A stretch of 38,328 nt of DNA from NCBI GenBank assembly GCA_030429665.1, contig JAUIEZ010000035.1, forward strand, positions 1 through 38,328. Direction: 5' to 3'. Below the pieces are notes generated by a model. That model was not told where the DNA came from. It worked only from the letters and a program-made list of their open reading frames with translations, and did no database searches. The position numbers and the translations under genes are program-made. Positions 9,100 through 17,622 of the stretch are shown here, piece by piece (position 1 is the stretch's first letter; the number at the start of each line of letters is the position of its first letter). This DNA comes from Gammaproteobacteria bacterium (GTDB lineage Bacteria > Pseudomonadota > Gammaproteobacteria > Arenicellales > CAJQKF01).

Positions 9100-9251
9100 C
9101 GACGAGAAAGTTCCCATGGATTCTCAAACCAAAGATCAATATGCCCAAGTTGTTCAAAGGTTGATGCGTGTCGTGCTGACCTACGAAACGTACGGTGACC
9201 CGATAGTTGAACGACAAACAATCGACTGCGAATGACTCGGGAGAAGGACCG

Positions 9252-9968
9252 ATGACCTACGTAAAGCGCTTACTTCACGATATTGCGAATCGAATAGGGT
9301 TTGATATCGTAAGAGCGCACCGGTCTCCCCAATCGACATTACTCGGTCTGGCCAAGTCGAGAGTCGGGACGATTATCGACGTTGGTGCGAATGAAGGGCA
9401 GTTCGCTCGACAGGTATTGGAGTTCTTTCCGGCTGCGGAATTATATTGCTTTGAACCGCTTGAGACCCCGTTTCGCATACTGAGCGAGTGGGCCAAGACA
9501 AGTAAGGGGCGGGTGCATTGCTATCAAACGGCTCTTGGGGAAAAAGAAGGCGAGGTGGAGATGCATCTTCATACACACCACTCGCCCTCCTCGTCGCTTC
9601 TTGAGTCCACAGATACCTGCCACCGGTTGTATCCACAAACAGCAACGGAACGGCTGGTTGGAATCAAGGTGTCTACACTGGATCAGGTGCTTGGACAAGC
9701 TCTTGATGACATGAAGAAAGACATCTTGCTGAAACTCGACGTTCAGGGTTACGAGGACCGCGTTCTACGGGGCGCTTCTCAGGTTCTTTCTTCTTGCGGC
9801 GTCGTCGTGATCGAAGTTTGTCTTGAGTCGCTCTACGAAGGGCAGGCGGATTTTCTTCAACTCTCTAACATGCTCTATGGCGCAGGCTTTCGGTATTCCG
9901 GGAATCTAGACCAAACCTACGACAAAGACGGTCGTGTAGTGTTCTTGGACGCGGTGTTCACGAGGTGA
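9252..9968 (+). CDS. FkbM family methyltransferase (first copy)
   Basis: A SAM-dependent methyltransferase of 238 residues. The SAM-binding motif I is TIIDVGANEGQFARQV, followed by AELYCFEPLE (acidic ribose-binding end of strand 2) and the FkbM block LLKLDVQGYEDRVLRGA, then VIEVCLESLYEGQ. FkbM enzymes O-methylate hydroxyls, and in polysaccharide loci they usually methylate sugar residues. The ATG at 9252 is preceded by GGGAGAAGGA, a strong ribosome binding site; an in-frame TTG at 9207 has none. A 152-nt gap separates it from the acyltransferase. Its stop overlaps the next start by 4 nt. A second FkbM enzyme lies at about 14.4-15.1 kb, so two methylation steps are possible. Confidence 0.88.
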   Translation: MTYVKRLLHDIANRIGFDIVRAHRSPQSTLLGLAKSRVGTIIDVGANEGQFARQVLEFFPAAELYCFEPLETPFRILSEWAKTSKGRVHCYQTALGEKEGEVEMHLHTHHSPSSSLLESTDTCHRLYPQTATERLVGIKVSTLDQVLGQALDDMKKDILLKLDVQGYEDRVLRGASQVLSSCGVVVIEVCLESLYEGQADFLQLSNMLYGAGFRYSGNLDQTYDKDGRVVFLDAVFTR

Positions 9969-10879
9969 CGCGTTCGCCGATACGCTGCCATGAATGTGAC
10001 AACCAAGCGTATTTCGTCGGCCGGATTCCTCCAACAGATGTCTTCGCAGGTAGACAGCGTACCGATGTGTCGGATAGTAGCGCGCTTTACCGTTGCGCTA
10101 ACTGTAGACTGGGGTTTCGTTGGCCGCGACCAGAGAAAAGCCGGCTTGATGCTGGTTATGTCGACGGAGACGGTTTCACCTGGACTAGAGCCCCAGCCTA
10201 TCGGCCGGACTGGGTAATTGCTCGCAACTGGTTAGCAGCTCGACTCCGACCATCGAGTAAGATGCTCGATGTAGGGTGTTTCGATGGCGGCTTTCTCAAG
10301 CCGTATCTAGGTGTTCATGATTGCCTCGGAATAGAGATACATCCGGAAGCCGGTCAACGGGCGTCACGGTTAGGGATTGAGCTGATCGGAAAGGATTTCT
10401 CGTCAATCAAAGGATCGTTCGATGTGATCACGGCGTTTGATGTGCTGGAGCATGTCGAACAACCACGACGATTCGTAGAGAACTGTTTGAACGCTTGTGC
10501 GCCGGGCGGTGGGGTGATCATATCAACCGGGAATCTGGACGCATGGTCCTTTCGATTCATGGGTAGTCGCTACTGGTATTGCACCATAGCAGAACATATT
10601 TCCTTCGTAAGCCCGGTATGGTTTTCGAGGATCCAGGAAGAAATTGAGTTCGATATTGCCCGAGAGAGCTTCTTCGCTCATGAGAGCGTTGCGTGGGCCA
10701 AGCGACTAGAGGAAGTGGTCGGAAATCTGTTGTACAAATCATTTCCTTGGGGTGTAAAAACACTCCGGAAGCTAGGCGCGGGAGGCAAAAACGTTCTGGC
10801 GCATCCTGAGCTCGCCGAACATCCACCGTATTGGGGTAGTGCCTGCGACCATTTCATGGTTTTACTGGTCAAGCGATAA
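9965..10879 (+). CDS. Class I SAM-dependent methyltransferase with N-terminal zinc-ribbon-like Cys pairs
   Basis: This 304-residue protein begins with C-H-E-C and C-A-N-C pairs about 35 residues apart, followed by GFRWPRP. This layout is common in Methyltransf_23-type enzymes that carry a small N-terminal metal-binding ribbon. The SAM-binding core follows: KMLDVGCFDGGFL (motif I), CLGIEIHPEA, then FDVITAFDVLEHVEQP, the post-motif that marks class I UbiE/COQ5-like methyltransferases. The region after residue 200 is a variable substrate-binding tail. The start is a GTG overlapping the previous stop. In this setting it probably methylates a sugar nucleotide or glycan, but the substrate is unknown. 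Confidence 0.83.
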   Translation: MTRSPIRCHECDNQAYFVGRIPPTDVFAGRQRTDVSDSSALYRCANCRLGFRWPRPEKSRLDAGYVDGDGFTWTRAPAYRPDWVIARNWLAARLRPSSKMLDVGCFDGGFLKPYLGVHDCLGIEIHPEAGQRASRLGIELIGKDFSSIKGSFDVITAFDVLEHVEQPRRFVENCLNACAPGGGVIISTGNLDAWSFRFMGSRYWYCTIAEHISFVSPVWFSRIQEEIEFDIARESFFAHESVAWAKRLEEVVGNLLYKSFPWGVKTLRKLGAGGKNVLAHPELAEHPPYWGSACDHFMVLLVKR

Positions 10880-10881
10880 GC

Positions 10882-12372
10882 ATGCCACTATCGCGAAACG
10901 CGATTTCGAATGTTGTACAGATGCTGTTCGGGGCGATCGTGGTGTTCGTACTGTACATCTATATCAACAATCAGTTGGGCGTCGAACAATTGGGCGTATG
11001 GTCTGTTGTGCTCGCTACGACTTCAGCAACAAGACTCGCCGACTTGGGTCTGGGGGGAAGTGTTACCCGGTTCATCGCTCGCGAACTGGCGCGTGACGAA
11101 ACGGAACGTGCGCGGGAGATCATCGACACGGCGGCAATTACACTGATAGTAGCAACGGGAGTCCTGTTACCGCTACTTTATCCGATGATGGTGAATGTTC
11201 TGGATCTCGTTTTCTTCGGTGAACATCTTGGGATTGCGAGAGAATTATTACCCTATGCATTCGTGTCGTTGTGGCTGAACATATTGGCTGCCGTGTACCA
11301 GGGGGGCCTGGATGGTTGTCAGCGTATGGATCTACGCGCCGCAATAGTATCGTGCGGACAAGTACTTCTATTGGTGTTGGCATTTGTGCTGGTGCCGAGA
11401 TACGGACTCGTCGGGCTCGGTGTCGCGCAGGTTGCCAATGGTGTCGTTCTCCTTGTAGCTGGAACGCTAACGTTGACACGGATCGTTCCCACGCTGTCGA
11501 GCATACCGCGTCGTTGGCGGGCTCGAACCCTGAGAGAAATGCTTGGATATGGGGTGAACCTTCAGGCGACGTCGATACTGATGATTCTGTTCGACCCCAT
11601 GGCCAAACTGCTCATGGCACGATACGGCGGTGCGGCCGCGGCTGGGATCTTCGAGGTTGCGAATCAGGTTGTTCTTAGAGTGCGGGGCATGATTGTCGCT
11701 GCTAATCAAGCAATAATTCCCCGTGTAGCGTACTTGACAGAAACGCAGCCGGAACTGTTGGCGACGTTTTACAAAAGAAATGTAAGTTTATTGGTGTTGG
11801 CGACACTGCCATTGTTTGCTCTCGTGTTTGCGTGGGGCGCCGGATTGTGTTCACTTTTAATCGGTAGCCATGAACGAGAGTTCGTAACAGTACTGGGAAT
11901 GCTTACCTTGGGGTGGGCGGCGAACACTTTCGCGGGTCCGGCCTTTTTTACAAATATGGGCAGAGGGTGCGTGGGTTGGAACGTTCTGGCGAGTGCCACG
12001 ATGAGCGTTCTCAGTGGAGTCCTTGGGTGGCTGCTGGGCATTCGTTATGGAATGTACGGCGTTACGGTCGCGTATGTAACTGGATTGATCGGTGGGAGTA
12101 CGTTGCTGATCGTGGCGTATCAGCGTCGCAGCGGACTTGCCTGGCGAGAAAGCGTGTCGCCTGAGCATCGCGGAATAGTGGGCGCTTTCCTCACGGTGGT
12201 GGCAATTGGGTGGGCGTGGCCTCTACATCCGGGCGCTGAAGACGTAATTCAGACTGCCGTTAGGATGGTGGTACCGGCGGTCATCATGGGATGGGCAGTT
12301 TGGGTCCACCCGTTGCGTCACGAGTGCCGCAACTGGCTCGTGAACACCAGAGAGATTAGCCAATGCAGTTGA
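10882..12372 (+). CDS. Wzx-like oligosaccharide flippase (polysaccharide biosynthesis MOP superfamily)
   Basis: A 496-residue membrane protein with about 12-14 hydrophobic segments and few charged residues between them. The N-terminal ISNVVQMLFGAIVVFVLYIY helix, the G-V-E-Q-L-G-V-W stretch and the internal ADLGLGGSVTRFIARE loop are typical of RfbX/Wzx-type flippases. It should move undecaprenyl-linked repeat units from the cytoplasmic to the periplasmic face, where the Wzy-like protein at 6089 would polymerise them. Only 2 nt separate it from the upstream methyltransferase, and its end overlaps the next gene by 10 nt, so it is in the same operon. The length is normal. Confidence 0.87.
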   Translation: MPLSRNAISNVVQMLFGAIVVFVLYIYINNQLGVEQLGVWSVVLATTSATRLADLGLGGSVTRFIARELARDETERAREIIDTAAITLIVATGVLLPLLYPMMVNVLDLVFFGEHLGIARELLPYAFVSLWLNILAAVYQGGLDGCQRMDLRAAIVSCGQVLLLVLAFVLVPRYGLVGLGVAQVANGVVLLVAGTLTLTRIVPTLSSIPRRWRARTLREMLGYGVNLQATSILMILFDPMAKLLMARYGGAAAAGIFEVANQVVLRVRGMIVAANQAIIPRVAYLTETQPELLATFYKRNVSLLVLATLPLFALVFAWGAGLCSLLIGSHEREFVTVLGMLTLGWAANTFAGPAFFTNMGRGCVGWNVLASATMSVLSGVLGWLLGIRYGMYGVTVAYVTGLIGGSTLLIVAYQRRSGLAWRESVSPEHRGIVGAFLTVVAIGWAWPLHPGAEDVIQTAVRMVVPAVIMGWAVWVHPLRHECRNWLVNTREISQCS

Positions 12373-12941
12373 TTATGGAAGGTACTGCGCGATTGCTGGA
12401 AGGTATCTTCAGGGTAGCGGTGCACGTTGGTCGGATCTTGCGACTGGGTTTCGTAAGGCGATTGGTGAGAAATGCATGGTGGAAGGCGCGCCTGCAGGCT
12501 ATGGGAGACGAATCCACAATCTACCCGTTCGTCATGATCCATGAGCCAGAACACGTTCGTATCGGGGCGAGGTGCGCAATCGCCGAGTTCGTACATATTT
12601 GGGGAAGCGGCGGTATTACTATAGGTAACGATGTGCTGATTGCCAGTCACGCAGCGATTACTTCGGTCACCCATGATCCGAAGGCACGTTGTTTCCGAGA
12701 AACCACGGTTCGCAAGGCTGTAGAGATTGGCGACAACGTGTGGATCGGGGCGGGTGCGATCATTCTTCCGGGTATCAGTATCGGCATGGGTAGCATTATC
12801 GGTGCGGGGGCAGTAGTGACAAAGAGCGTCCCTCCTGGAACATTGATCGTCGGCGTCCCCGGCAAGGCCAATACTGAACACTTGCCTGTCGGGAAAGATC
12901 TACATAAAGGAATATGGGTTCGGCGGTCGACGCAACACTAG
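12363..12941 (+). CDS. Hexapeptide-repeat acetyltransferase (WbbJ/NodL/LacA-like)
   Basis: A 192-residue left-handed beta-helix acyltransferase. Repeats (IGARCAIAEF, ITIGNDVLIASHAAITS, VEIGDNVWIGAGAIILPGISIGMGSIIGAGAVVTKSVPPGTLIVGVPGK) follow the classic maltose/galactoside acetyltransferase pattern, with the catalytic-type His in ITSVTHDP. It is better conserved than the acyltransferase at 8410 and probably O-acetylates a sugar of the repeat unit using acetyl-CoA. Its start overlaps the flippase by 10 nt in another frame. The N-terminal 50 residues are basic and amphipathic and lack repeats. Two distinct acyltransferases in one cluster point to a heavily decorated polymer. Confidence 0.87.
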   Translation: MQLIMEGTARLLEGIFRVAVHVGRILRLGFVRRLVRNAWWKARLQAMGDESTIYPFVMIHEPEHVRIGARCAIAEFVHIWGSGGITIGNDVLIASHAAITSVTHDPKARCFRETTVRKAVEIGDNVWIGAGAIILPGISIGMGSIIGAGAVVTKSVPPGTLIVGVPGKANTEHLPVGKDLHKGIWVRRSTQH

Positions 12942-13020
12942 TTGCCTACAGCTTTCGCCGGCACGGGGAAAGCACGGTAGGGTATCAAGGATTCGCAGAA
13001 CGTGGAGTCCCGATATCTCC

Positions 13021-13049
13021 TTGCCGCATCATATGAACGTCAATATAGA
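13021..13049 (+). promoter_or_regulatory. Candidate sigma-70 promoter before the GT4 gene
   Basis: TTGCCG at 13021-13026 and TATAGA at 13044-13049 are separated by 17 nt, about 65 nt upstream of the GT4 start, inside a 173-nt intergenic gap. Both hexamers match consensus at four of six positions. This could begin a second transcription unit for the GT4-to-fcl half of the cluster. It was found by eye only. Confidence 0.35.
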
Positions 13050-13114
13050 ATTGGTCCCGGTAGTCGTCCGGGGCGCGGTATCGAGTACGGAAACGAGCGA
13101 GAAAAAAGTCTGAA

Positions 13115-14347
13115 ATGCGGATCCTTCATGTCATTTCTACATTGGCTCCGTCGTCCGGCGGTCCGACCCAGGTGCTTAAAGGCCTTGTGGGTGCCCAGGC
13201 CTCGATCGGTCACGAGGTTACGATTTGCACGACTAACCGCGGGAGTACTGTCGAGGAACGCCTTTCTGACGATTACTTTAGAAATTTTTCTCGCGATGAT
13301 TCCATCGTTCGGGTGTTTCCGGCCTTGCCGGGAATGCTGTTGCTCTCACCACGGATGGCCCGCTGGTTGAGCAAATCGCTTCGATCTTTTGATATCGTCC
13401 ATATCCACAGCCTCTATCGCTTTCCGCAAACCTGCGCCGCGTGGCTGGCACGGCGTCAGGGCATGCCCTATGTCATTAGTCCTCACGGTGCGTTGGATCC
13501 GTATCTCTACGTTCGAAGTACGACGGGTAACCTTAAACTGAAGCGCTTGTACGAACGCTGGTTCGATTTGCCCAATCTCCACGCCGCAGACGCGATTCAC
13601 TACACGGCAGAAGATGAGCGAGACCGTGCAACCTTTTTGAAACTTGAATCACCTTCTTTCGTTGTGCCCAATGGCATTGACTGGCAGCAGTATCACGAGT
13701 TGCCGAAGTACGGTGCCTTTCGGGCAGACTGGCGCCTGGGCGACCGGCCGATCATTCTGTTTTTGGGTCGGCTGCATTTCAAGAAAGGCCTCGATCTGTT
13801 GGTTTCGGCGTTCGGTAAGCTACGGCGCAACCTTCCGAGTGCACAACTTGTGATTGTCGGTCCGGAGAATGACGGTTACGGAACAAAGGTGCGGCAATGG
13901 GTAAAGGATCGTGAGCTCGAGAGTTCAGTACATTTTCTCGGGCCGCTTTATGACGACAATGTCGTGCGCGCCTATGTCGATGCGGACCTGTTCGTGCTCC
14001 CGTCCTACACCGAAAACTTCGGACTGACTGTCATCGAGGCGCTAGCCTGTGGTCTTCCAGTGGTGATTTCCGATCAGGTGAATATCCATAGAGAAGTGAC
14101 AACTGCCGGCGCCGGTCTGGTGACGCGCTGCGATGCCGATGAGATAGCGTGCGCATTGGAGGAACTGCTGCTTGATCCGTCGCGACGTCGGGAGATGGGG
14201 GTGGATGGCCGATGTTTGGTGCGGACAAATTACACTTGGCCTACTGTCGAGGGCGCGCTGACGCGTGAGTATGAAGCGGTCATAGAACGGCACACCAATC
14301 TCTCCGCGGGAGGAAACCGAGCCAGGTGTCAGGGTATTGCCAACTGA
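13115..14347 (+). CDS. Glycosyltransferase family 4
   Basis: A 410-residue GT-B transferase. The N-terminal half starts MRILHVISTLAPSSGGPTQV and contains YVISPHGALDPY. The C-terminal half has ILFLGRLHFKKGLDLLVSAF, LVIVGPENDGYG and the nucleotide-sugar binding block PSYTENFGLTVIEALACGLPVV with the E-x7-E pattern of retaining GT4 enzymes. It adds a sugar to the lipid-linked intermediate at the cytoplasmic face. The ribosome binding site is weak (GAGAAAAAAG). The gene lies after a 173-nt spacer with a candidate promoter and is more GC-rich than the genes just upstream, so it may sit at the edge of the variable segment. Sugar specificity cannot be read from sequence. Confidence 0.9.
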   Translation: MRILHVISTLAPSSGGPTQVLKGLVGAQASIGHEVTICTTNRGSTVEERLSDDYFRNFSRDDSIVRVFPALPGMLLLSPRMARWLSKSLRSFDIVHIHSLYRFPQTCAAWLARRQGMPYVISPHGALDPYLYVRSTTGNLKLKRLYERWFDLPNLHAADAIHYTAEDERDRATFLKLESPSFVVPNGIDWQQYHELPKYGAFRADWRLGDRPIILFLGRLHFKKGLDLLVSAFGKLRRNLPSAQLVIVGPENDGYGTKVRQWVKDRELESSVHFLGPLYDDNVVRAYVDADLFVLPSYTENFGLTVIEALACGLPVVISDQVNIHREVTTAGAGLVTRCDADEIACALEELLLDPSRRREMGVDGRCLVRTNYTWPTVEGALTREYEAVIERHTNLSAGGNRARCQGIAN

Positions 14348-14479
14348 TTATTCAGACGTCGCGGCGTCTTTGCCTTTTCGGGTGATATCAACCTGATTGC
14401 CAGGTTTGTTTCGCTGGCTTGGAAGCTGGCCGAGATACTGGCGGTACCACTTTGGCGACGGGCCGTAATTCGTTATCGT

Positions 14480-15124
14480 GTGGCTGCCGGCGTAGAGCAC
14501 GCGTCGGTGTTGCGAATCCTTGGCGATATCCGGATGGTTGTGGACGTTGGTGCCAACCGGGGACAATTTGCCCTGGCCGCACGACAATGCTTCCCGAAAG
14601 CCCGTATCGTCTCATTTGAACCGCTGGTTGGACCTTCGGATCGATTCCAGCGAGTCTTTGTCCGGGACGGACAAGTGGTGCTACATTCGGTTGCCGTCGG
14701 ACCGGAGCGCAAGAAGGTCGCGATACATATTTCGGCCAAGGACGATTCCTCGTCGCTCTTGCCGATCACGCCTATACAGACGGCGTTTTTCCCGGGGACG
14801 CAGGAGGTGGAGGTTGCTACGGTTCAAGTGGCCCCGTTGCCGACATATCTGTCTGATAGCGAGATTTACTCACCGGCCTTGCTCAAGTTAGATGTTCAGG
14901 GATATGAACTCCTCGCGCTGAAAGGGTGTGAGTCGTTGTTGGAATGTTTCGAGTTTATTTACGCGGAATGCTCATTCGTAGAGCTCTACTCTGGACAAGC
15001 GCTAGCCGACGAAGTCGTGGCGTGGCTGCAGGAGAGATCGTTTCGTTTGCGTGGGGTCTACAACCTCGTTTATGACCGGACGGGTCGAGCGGTGCAAGGA
15101 GATTTTCTTTTTGAGCGGGGGTAG
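14480..15124 (+). CDS. FkbM family methyltransferase (second copy), start uncertain
   Basis: A SAM-dependent methyltransferase with motif I MVVDVGANRGQFALAARQCFP, then ARIVSFEPL and the FkbM signature LLKLDVQGYELLALKGCE followed by YAECSFVELYSGQ. It is a divergent paralogue of the enzyme at 9252 and probably O-methylates another hydroxyl of the glycan. The GTG at 14480 is the first conventional start, but the frame stays open and protein-like back to 14348 (residues such as LAWKLAEILAVPLWRRAV), which fits an N-terminal helical region common in this family. A CTG at 14393 lies 6 nt after GGTGAT, a good anti-Shine-Dalgarno match, so the real protein may be about 29 residues longer. The downstream WcaI-like gene has its own ribosome binding site. 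Confidence 0.83.
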   Translation: MAAGVEHASVLRILGDIRMVVDVGANRGQFALAARQCFPKARIVSFEPLVGPSDRFQRVFVRDGQVVLHSVAVGPERKKVAIHISAKDDSSSLLPITPIQTAFFPGTQEVEVATVQVAPLPTYLSDSEIYSPALLKLDVQGYELLALKGCESLLECFEFIYAECSFVELYSGQALADEVVAWLQERSFRLRGVYNLVYDRTGRAVQGDFLFERG

Positions 15125-15169
15125 ATTCGGTATGGTGCCACGTAACGAGTTGTCACAGGAGCGACTGGG

Positions 15170-16474
15170 ATGCGGATAGTCGTAGTCGGCCTTAACTTTG
15201 CCCCCGAACCCACCTCCACCGGGCGCTATACTGGGGAATTGGCGGAGTGGCTGGGTCGTGCGGGTCACTCGGTCAAGGTCGTGACTGCGCCGCCGTATTA
15301 CCCGGCGTGGAAGGTTTTCGAAGGCTATCGGCGGTGGTGGTACCAGTCGGAGGTCTTTTCGTTGCCCGGAACGACGCTCGACGTGGTCCGCTGTCCGATC
15401 TACGTTCCTTCCCGGGCGAGCGCGGTACGGCGTGTGTTACATCTGCTCAGTTTCGCCGCGAGCAGCGCGCCGGTCGCCATGACCGCTCGGCGTTGGCGAC
15501 CGGATGTTGTGTTCGCCGTAGCACCCACGTTGTTCGCGCTGCCGGCCGTCTGGGCCGGTGGGCGTATGGCCGGTTGTCCTTTGTGGTTGCATGTGCAGGA
15601 CTTCGAAGTCGGTGCGGCTCGAGGGGCGGGTATATTGAACGATAACCCGATGCTCAAGATTGCCGATCGCTGGGAACGATGGTGCCTTCGGCGGTGCGAT
15701 CGCGTCTCGACGATCTCCGCTCCGATGATCGATTCCCTGCAGTCCAAGGGCGTGCCCGAGACGCGGCGCGTATTCCTGCCGAACTGGGCGGATACGGAGC
15801 ACGTCTTTCCTGTCGAGGGCGCTAGTTCCTTTCGAAAGGAATTGGATTTTGCGGCAGAACAGAAGGTGGCGCTGTACGCGGGCAACATGGGAGAGAAGCA
15901 GGGCCTGGAGTTGCTGCTCGACGGTGCGCGCCGAATGTCCGCAGAGGCTGACGTGGTCTTCGTGTTGGCGGGCGACGGGGCCGCCCGGCGTCGCCTGGAG
16001 GCGAAAAGCCGGGGTATGCAAAATGTGAAGTGGTTGCCCGTGCAGCCTTCGGAACGGTTGAACGACTTGCTGAACTTGGCCGATGTGCATCTCCTGCCTC
16101 AGCGCGCCGACGTCGCCGACCTGGTGATGCCGTCGAAACTCACCAACATGCTCGCCAGTGCCCGTCCGGTCGTCGCGACCGCCGCCAAGGGAATGGCGAT
16201 TCATGACGTCGTGGCCGGACACGAGGCGGGCCTGGTTGCGGAGCCGGGCGATGTCGATGGTTTCGTGGCAGCGATCAGGCGGCTCATGACCGACTCGGAG
16301 GCAAGAGATCGAATGGGGCGCAACGGCAGGGCCTATGCGGAGCGGTACCTGACCAGGAACCGGATACTGGCGCAGTTTGAAATGGACTTGCACGAGTGCG
16401 TGCGGGAGTATAGATCAAACAGGACGGTGCAGCGTTCCGACGATACCATTCATGCCGCGCCGCCCAAGAAATGA
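15170..16474 (+). CDS. WcaI-like glycosyltransferase (GT4)
   Basis: A 434-residue GT-B enzyme closely resembling the colanic acid transferase WcaI in its N-terminus (MRIVVVGLNFAPEPTSTGRY, then APPYYPAWKVFEGYRRWWY) and in WLHVQDFEVGAARGAGI. The C-terminal half has LYAGNMGEKQGLELLLDGA, FVLAGDGAAR and the donor-binding LLPQRADVADLVMPSKLTNMLASARPVVAT. WcaI is thought to be a fucosyltransferase in colanic acid synthesis, which fits the GDP-fucose genes directly downstream. AGGAG lies 8 nt before the ATG. High GC resembles the flanking housekeeping-like genes rather than the AT-rich middle of the cluster. Family assignment is strong; the fucose donor is inferred from family and context. Confidence 0.88.
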   Translation: MRIVVVGLNFAPEPTSTGRYTGELAEWLGRAGHSVKVVTAPPYYPAWKVFEGYRRWWYQSEVFSLPGTTLDVVRCPIYVPSRASAVRRVLHLLSFAASSAPVAMTARRWRPDVVFAVAPTLFALPAVWAGGRMAGCPLWLHVQDFEVGAARGAGILNDNPMLKIADRWERWCLRRCDRVSTISAPMIDSLQSKGVPETRRVFLPNWADTEHVFPVEGASSFRKELDFAAEQKVALYAGNMGEKQGLELLLDGARRMSAEADVVFVLAGDGAARRRLEAKSRGMQNVKWLPVQPSERLNDLLNLADVHLLPQRADVADLVMPSKLTNMLASARPVVATAAKGMAIHDVVAGHEAGLVAEPGDVDGFVAAIRRLMTDSEARDRMGRNGRAYAERYLTRNRILAQFEMDLHECVREYRSNRTVQRSDDTIHAAPPKK

Positions 16475-16509
16475 CGCCGGTACCGTGACAGCACCAAGAT
16501 AGACCGAGA

Positions 16510-17622
16510 ATGACAAAGACAGCATTGATAACCGGCGTCACCGGCCAGGATGGTGCCTACCTGGCGGAGTTCCTTCTGCAGAAGGGCTACGTGGTCCACG
16601 GCCTCAAGCGGCGAGCGTCGCTGTTCAACACCGACCGCATCGATCACCTGTACCAGGATCCGCATGACCCCGATCAACGGTTCATCCTTCACTACGGGGA
16701 TTTGACCGACTCCTCCAGCCTGGTGCGGGTGATCCAGCAGGTGCAGCCGGACGAGATCTATAACCTCGCCGCGCAGAGTCACGTGGCGGTGTCGTTCGAG
16801 GAACCGGAGTACACGGCGAATTCCGACGCGCTGGGAACGCTGCGGATCCTGGAGGCGATCCGCATTCTCGGGCTGGAGAAGAAGACGCGGTTCTACCAGG
16901 CGTCGACGTCGGAGCTGTTCGGCAAAGTGGCGGAGACGCCGCAGCGCGAGACGACGCCGTTTCATCCGCGTTCGCCCTACGGGGTCGCCAAGCTGTATGC
17001 CTACTGGATCACCGTGAACTACCGCGAGGCGTACGGCATGTACGCATGCAACGGCATCCTGTTCAACCACGAGTCGCCGGTGCGCGGCGAAACGTTCGTC
17101 ACCCGCAAGGTCACGCGGGCGCTGGCGCGAATATCCCTCGGTCTGCAGAACTGCCTGTACCTGGGCAATCTCGACGCGAAGCGGGACTGGGGTCATGCGC
17201 GGGACTACGTCGAGATGATGTGGCTGATGCTGCAGCAGGACGAGCCCGAGGATTTCGTCATCGCCACCGGCCAGCAGTACTCGGTGCGGGCGTTTGTCGA
17301 GGCGGCGGCGGAGGAGCTGGGCATGGGGATTCGCTGGGAAGGCGAGGGGGCCGGCGAGGTCGGTGTCGTCGCGTCGAGCGCGGGCGAGGCGGGGCCGGCG
17401 GCGGGGAACGTCATCGTGCGCATCGATCCGCGCTACTTTCGCCCGGCCGAGGTCGATACGCTGCTGGGTGATGCCACGAAAGCTCGAGAGCAGCTTGGGT
17501 GGTCGCCGAAGACGTCTTTCGCCGAACTCGTTCGCGAAATGGTGGGCGCGGACCTGGACCTGGCCCGTCGGGACGATCTCGTGCGCAAGCGGGGATTCAC
17601 CGTGTTCAATCGCCACGAATGA
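16510..17622 (+). CDS. gmd: GDP-mannose 4,6-dehydratase
   Basis: This short-chain dehydrogenase family enzyme converts GDP-D-mannose to GDP-4-keto-6-deoxy-D-mannose, the first step to GDP-L-fucose. The sequence has the NADP-binding [21 protein letters not shown] motif at the N-terminus, the family block [17 protein letters not shown], the [32 protein letters not shown] stretch, the STSELFGK catalytic Thr/Ser region, the SPYGVAK Y-x3-K pair, and the C-terminal [20 protein letters not shown]. At 370 residues it is close to the usual length. It overlaps the fcl start by 4 nt (ATGA), a common gmd-fcl arrangement. No GDP-mannose supply genes (manA, manB, manC) are in the window. Confidence 0.96.
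   Translation: MTKTALITGVTGQDGAYLAEFLLQKGYVVHGLKRRASLFNTDRIDHLYQDPHDPDQRFILHYGDLTDSSSLVRVIQQVQPDEIYNLAAQSHVAVSFEEPEYTANSDALGTLRILEAIRILGLEKKTRFYQASTSELFGKVAETPQRETTPFHPRSPYGVAKLYAYWITVNYREAYGMYACNGILFNHESPVRGETFVTRKVTRALARISLGLQNCLYLGNLDAKRDWGHARDYVEMMWLMLQQDEPEDFVIATGQQYSVRAFVEAAAEELGMGIRWEGEGAGEVGVVASSAGEAGPAAGNVIVRIDPRYFRPAEVDTLLGDATKAREQLGWSPKTSFAELVREMVGADLDLARRDDLVRKRGFTVFNRHE

Noticed and set aside
9116-9235. A 39-codon frame (starting MDSQTKDQYAQ) between the acyltransferase and first FkbM genes
   Set aside because: It has only a weak ribosome binding site, no recognisable motif and no overlap-type coupling to its neighbours. It could be real, but nothing beyond an ATG supports it.
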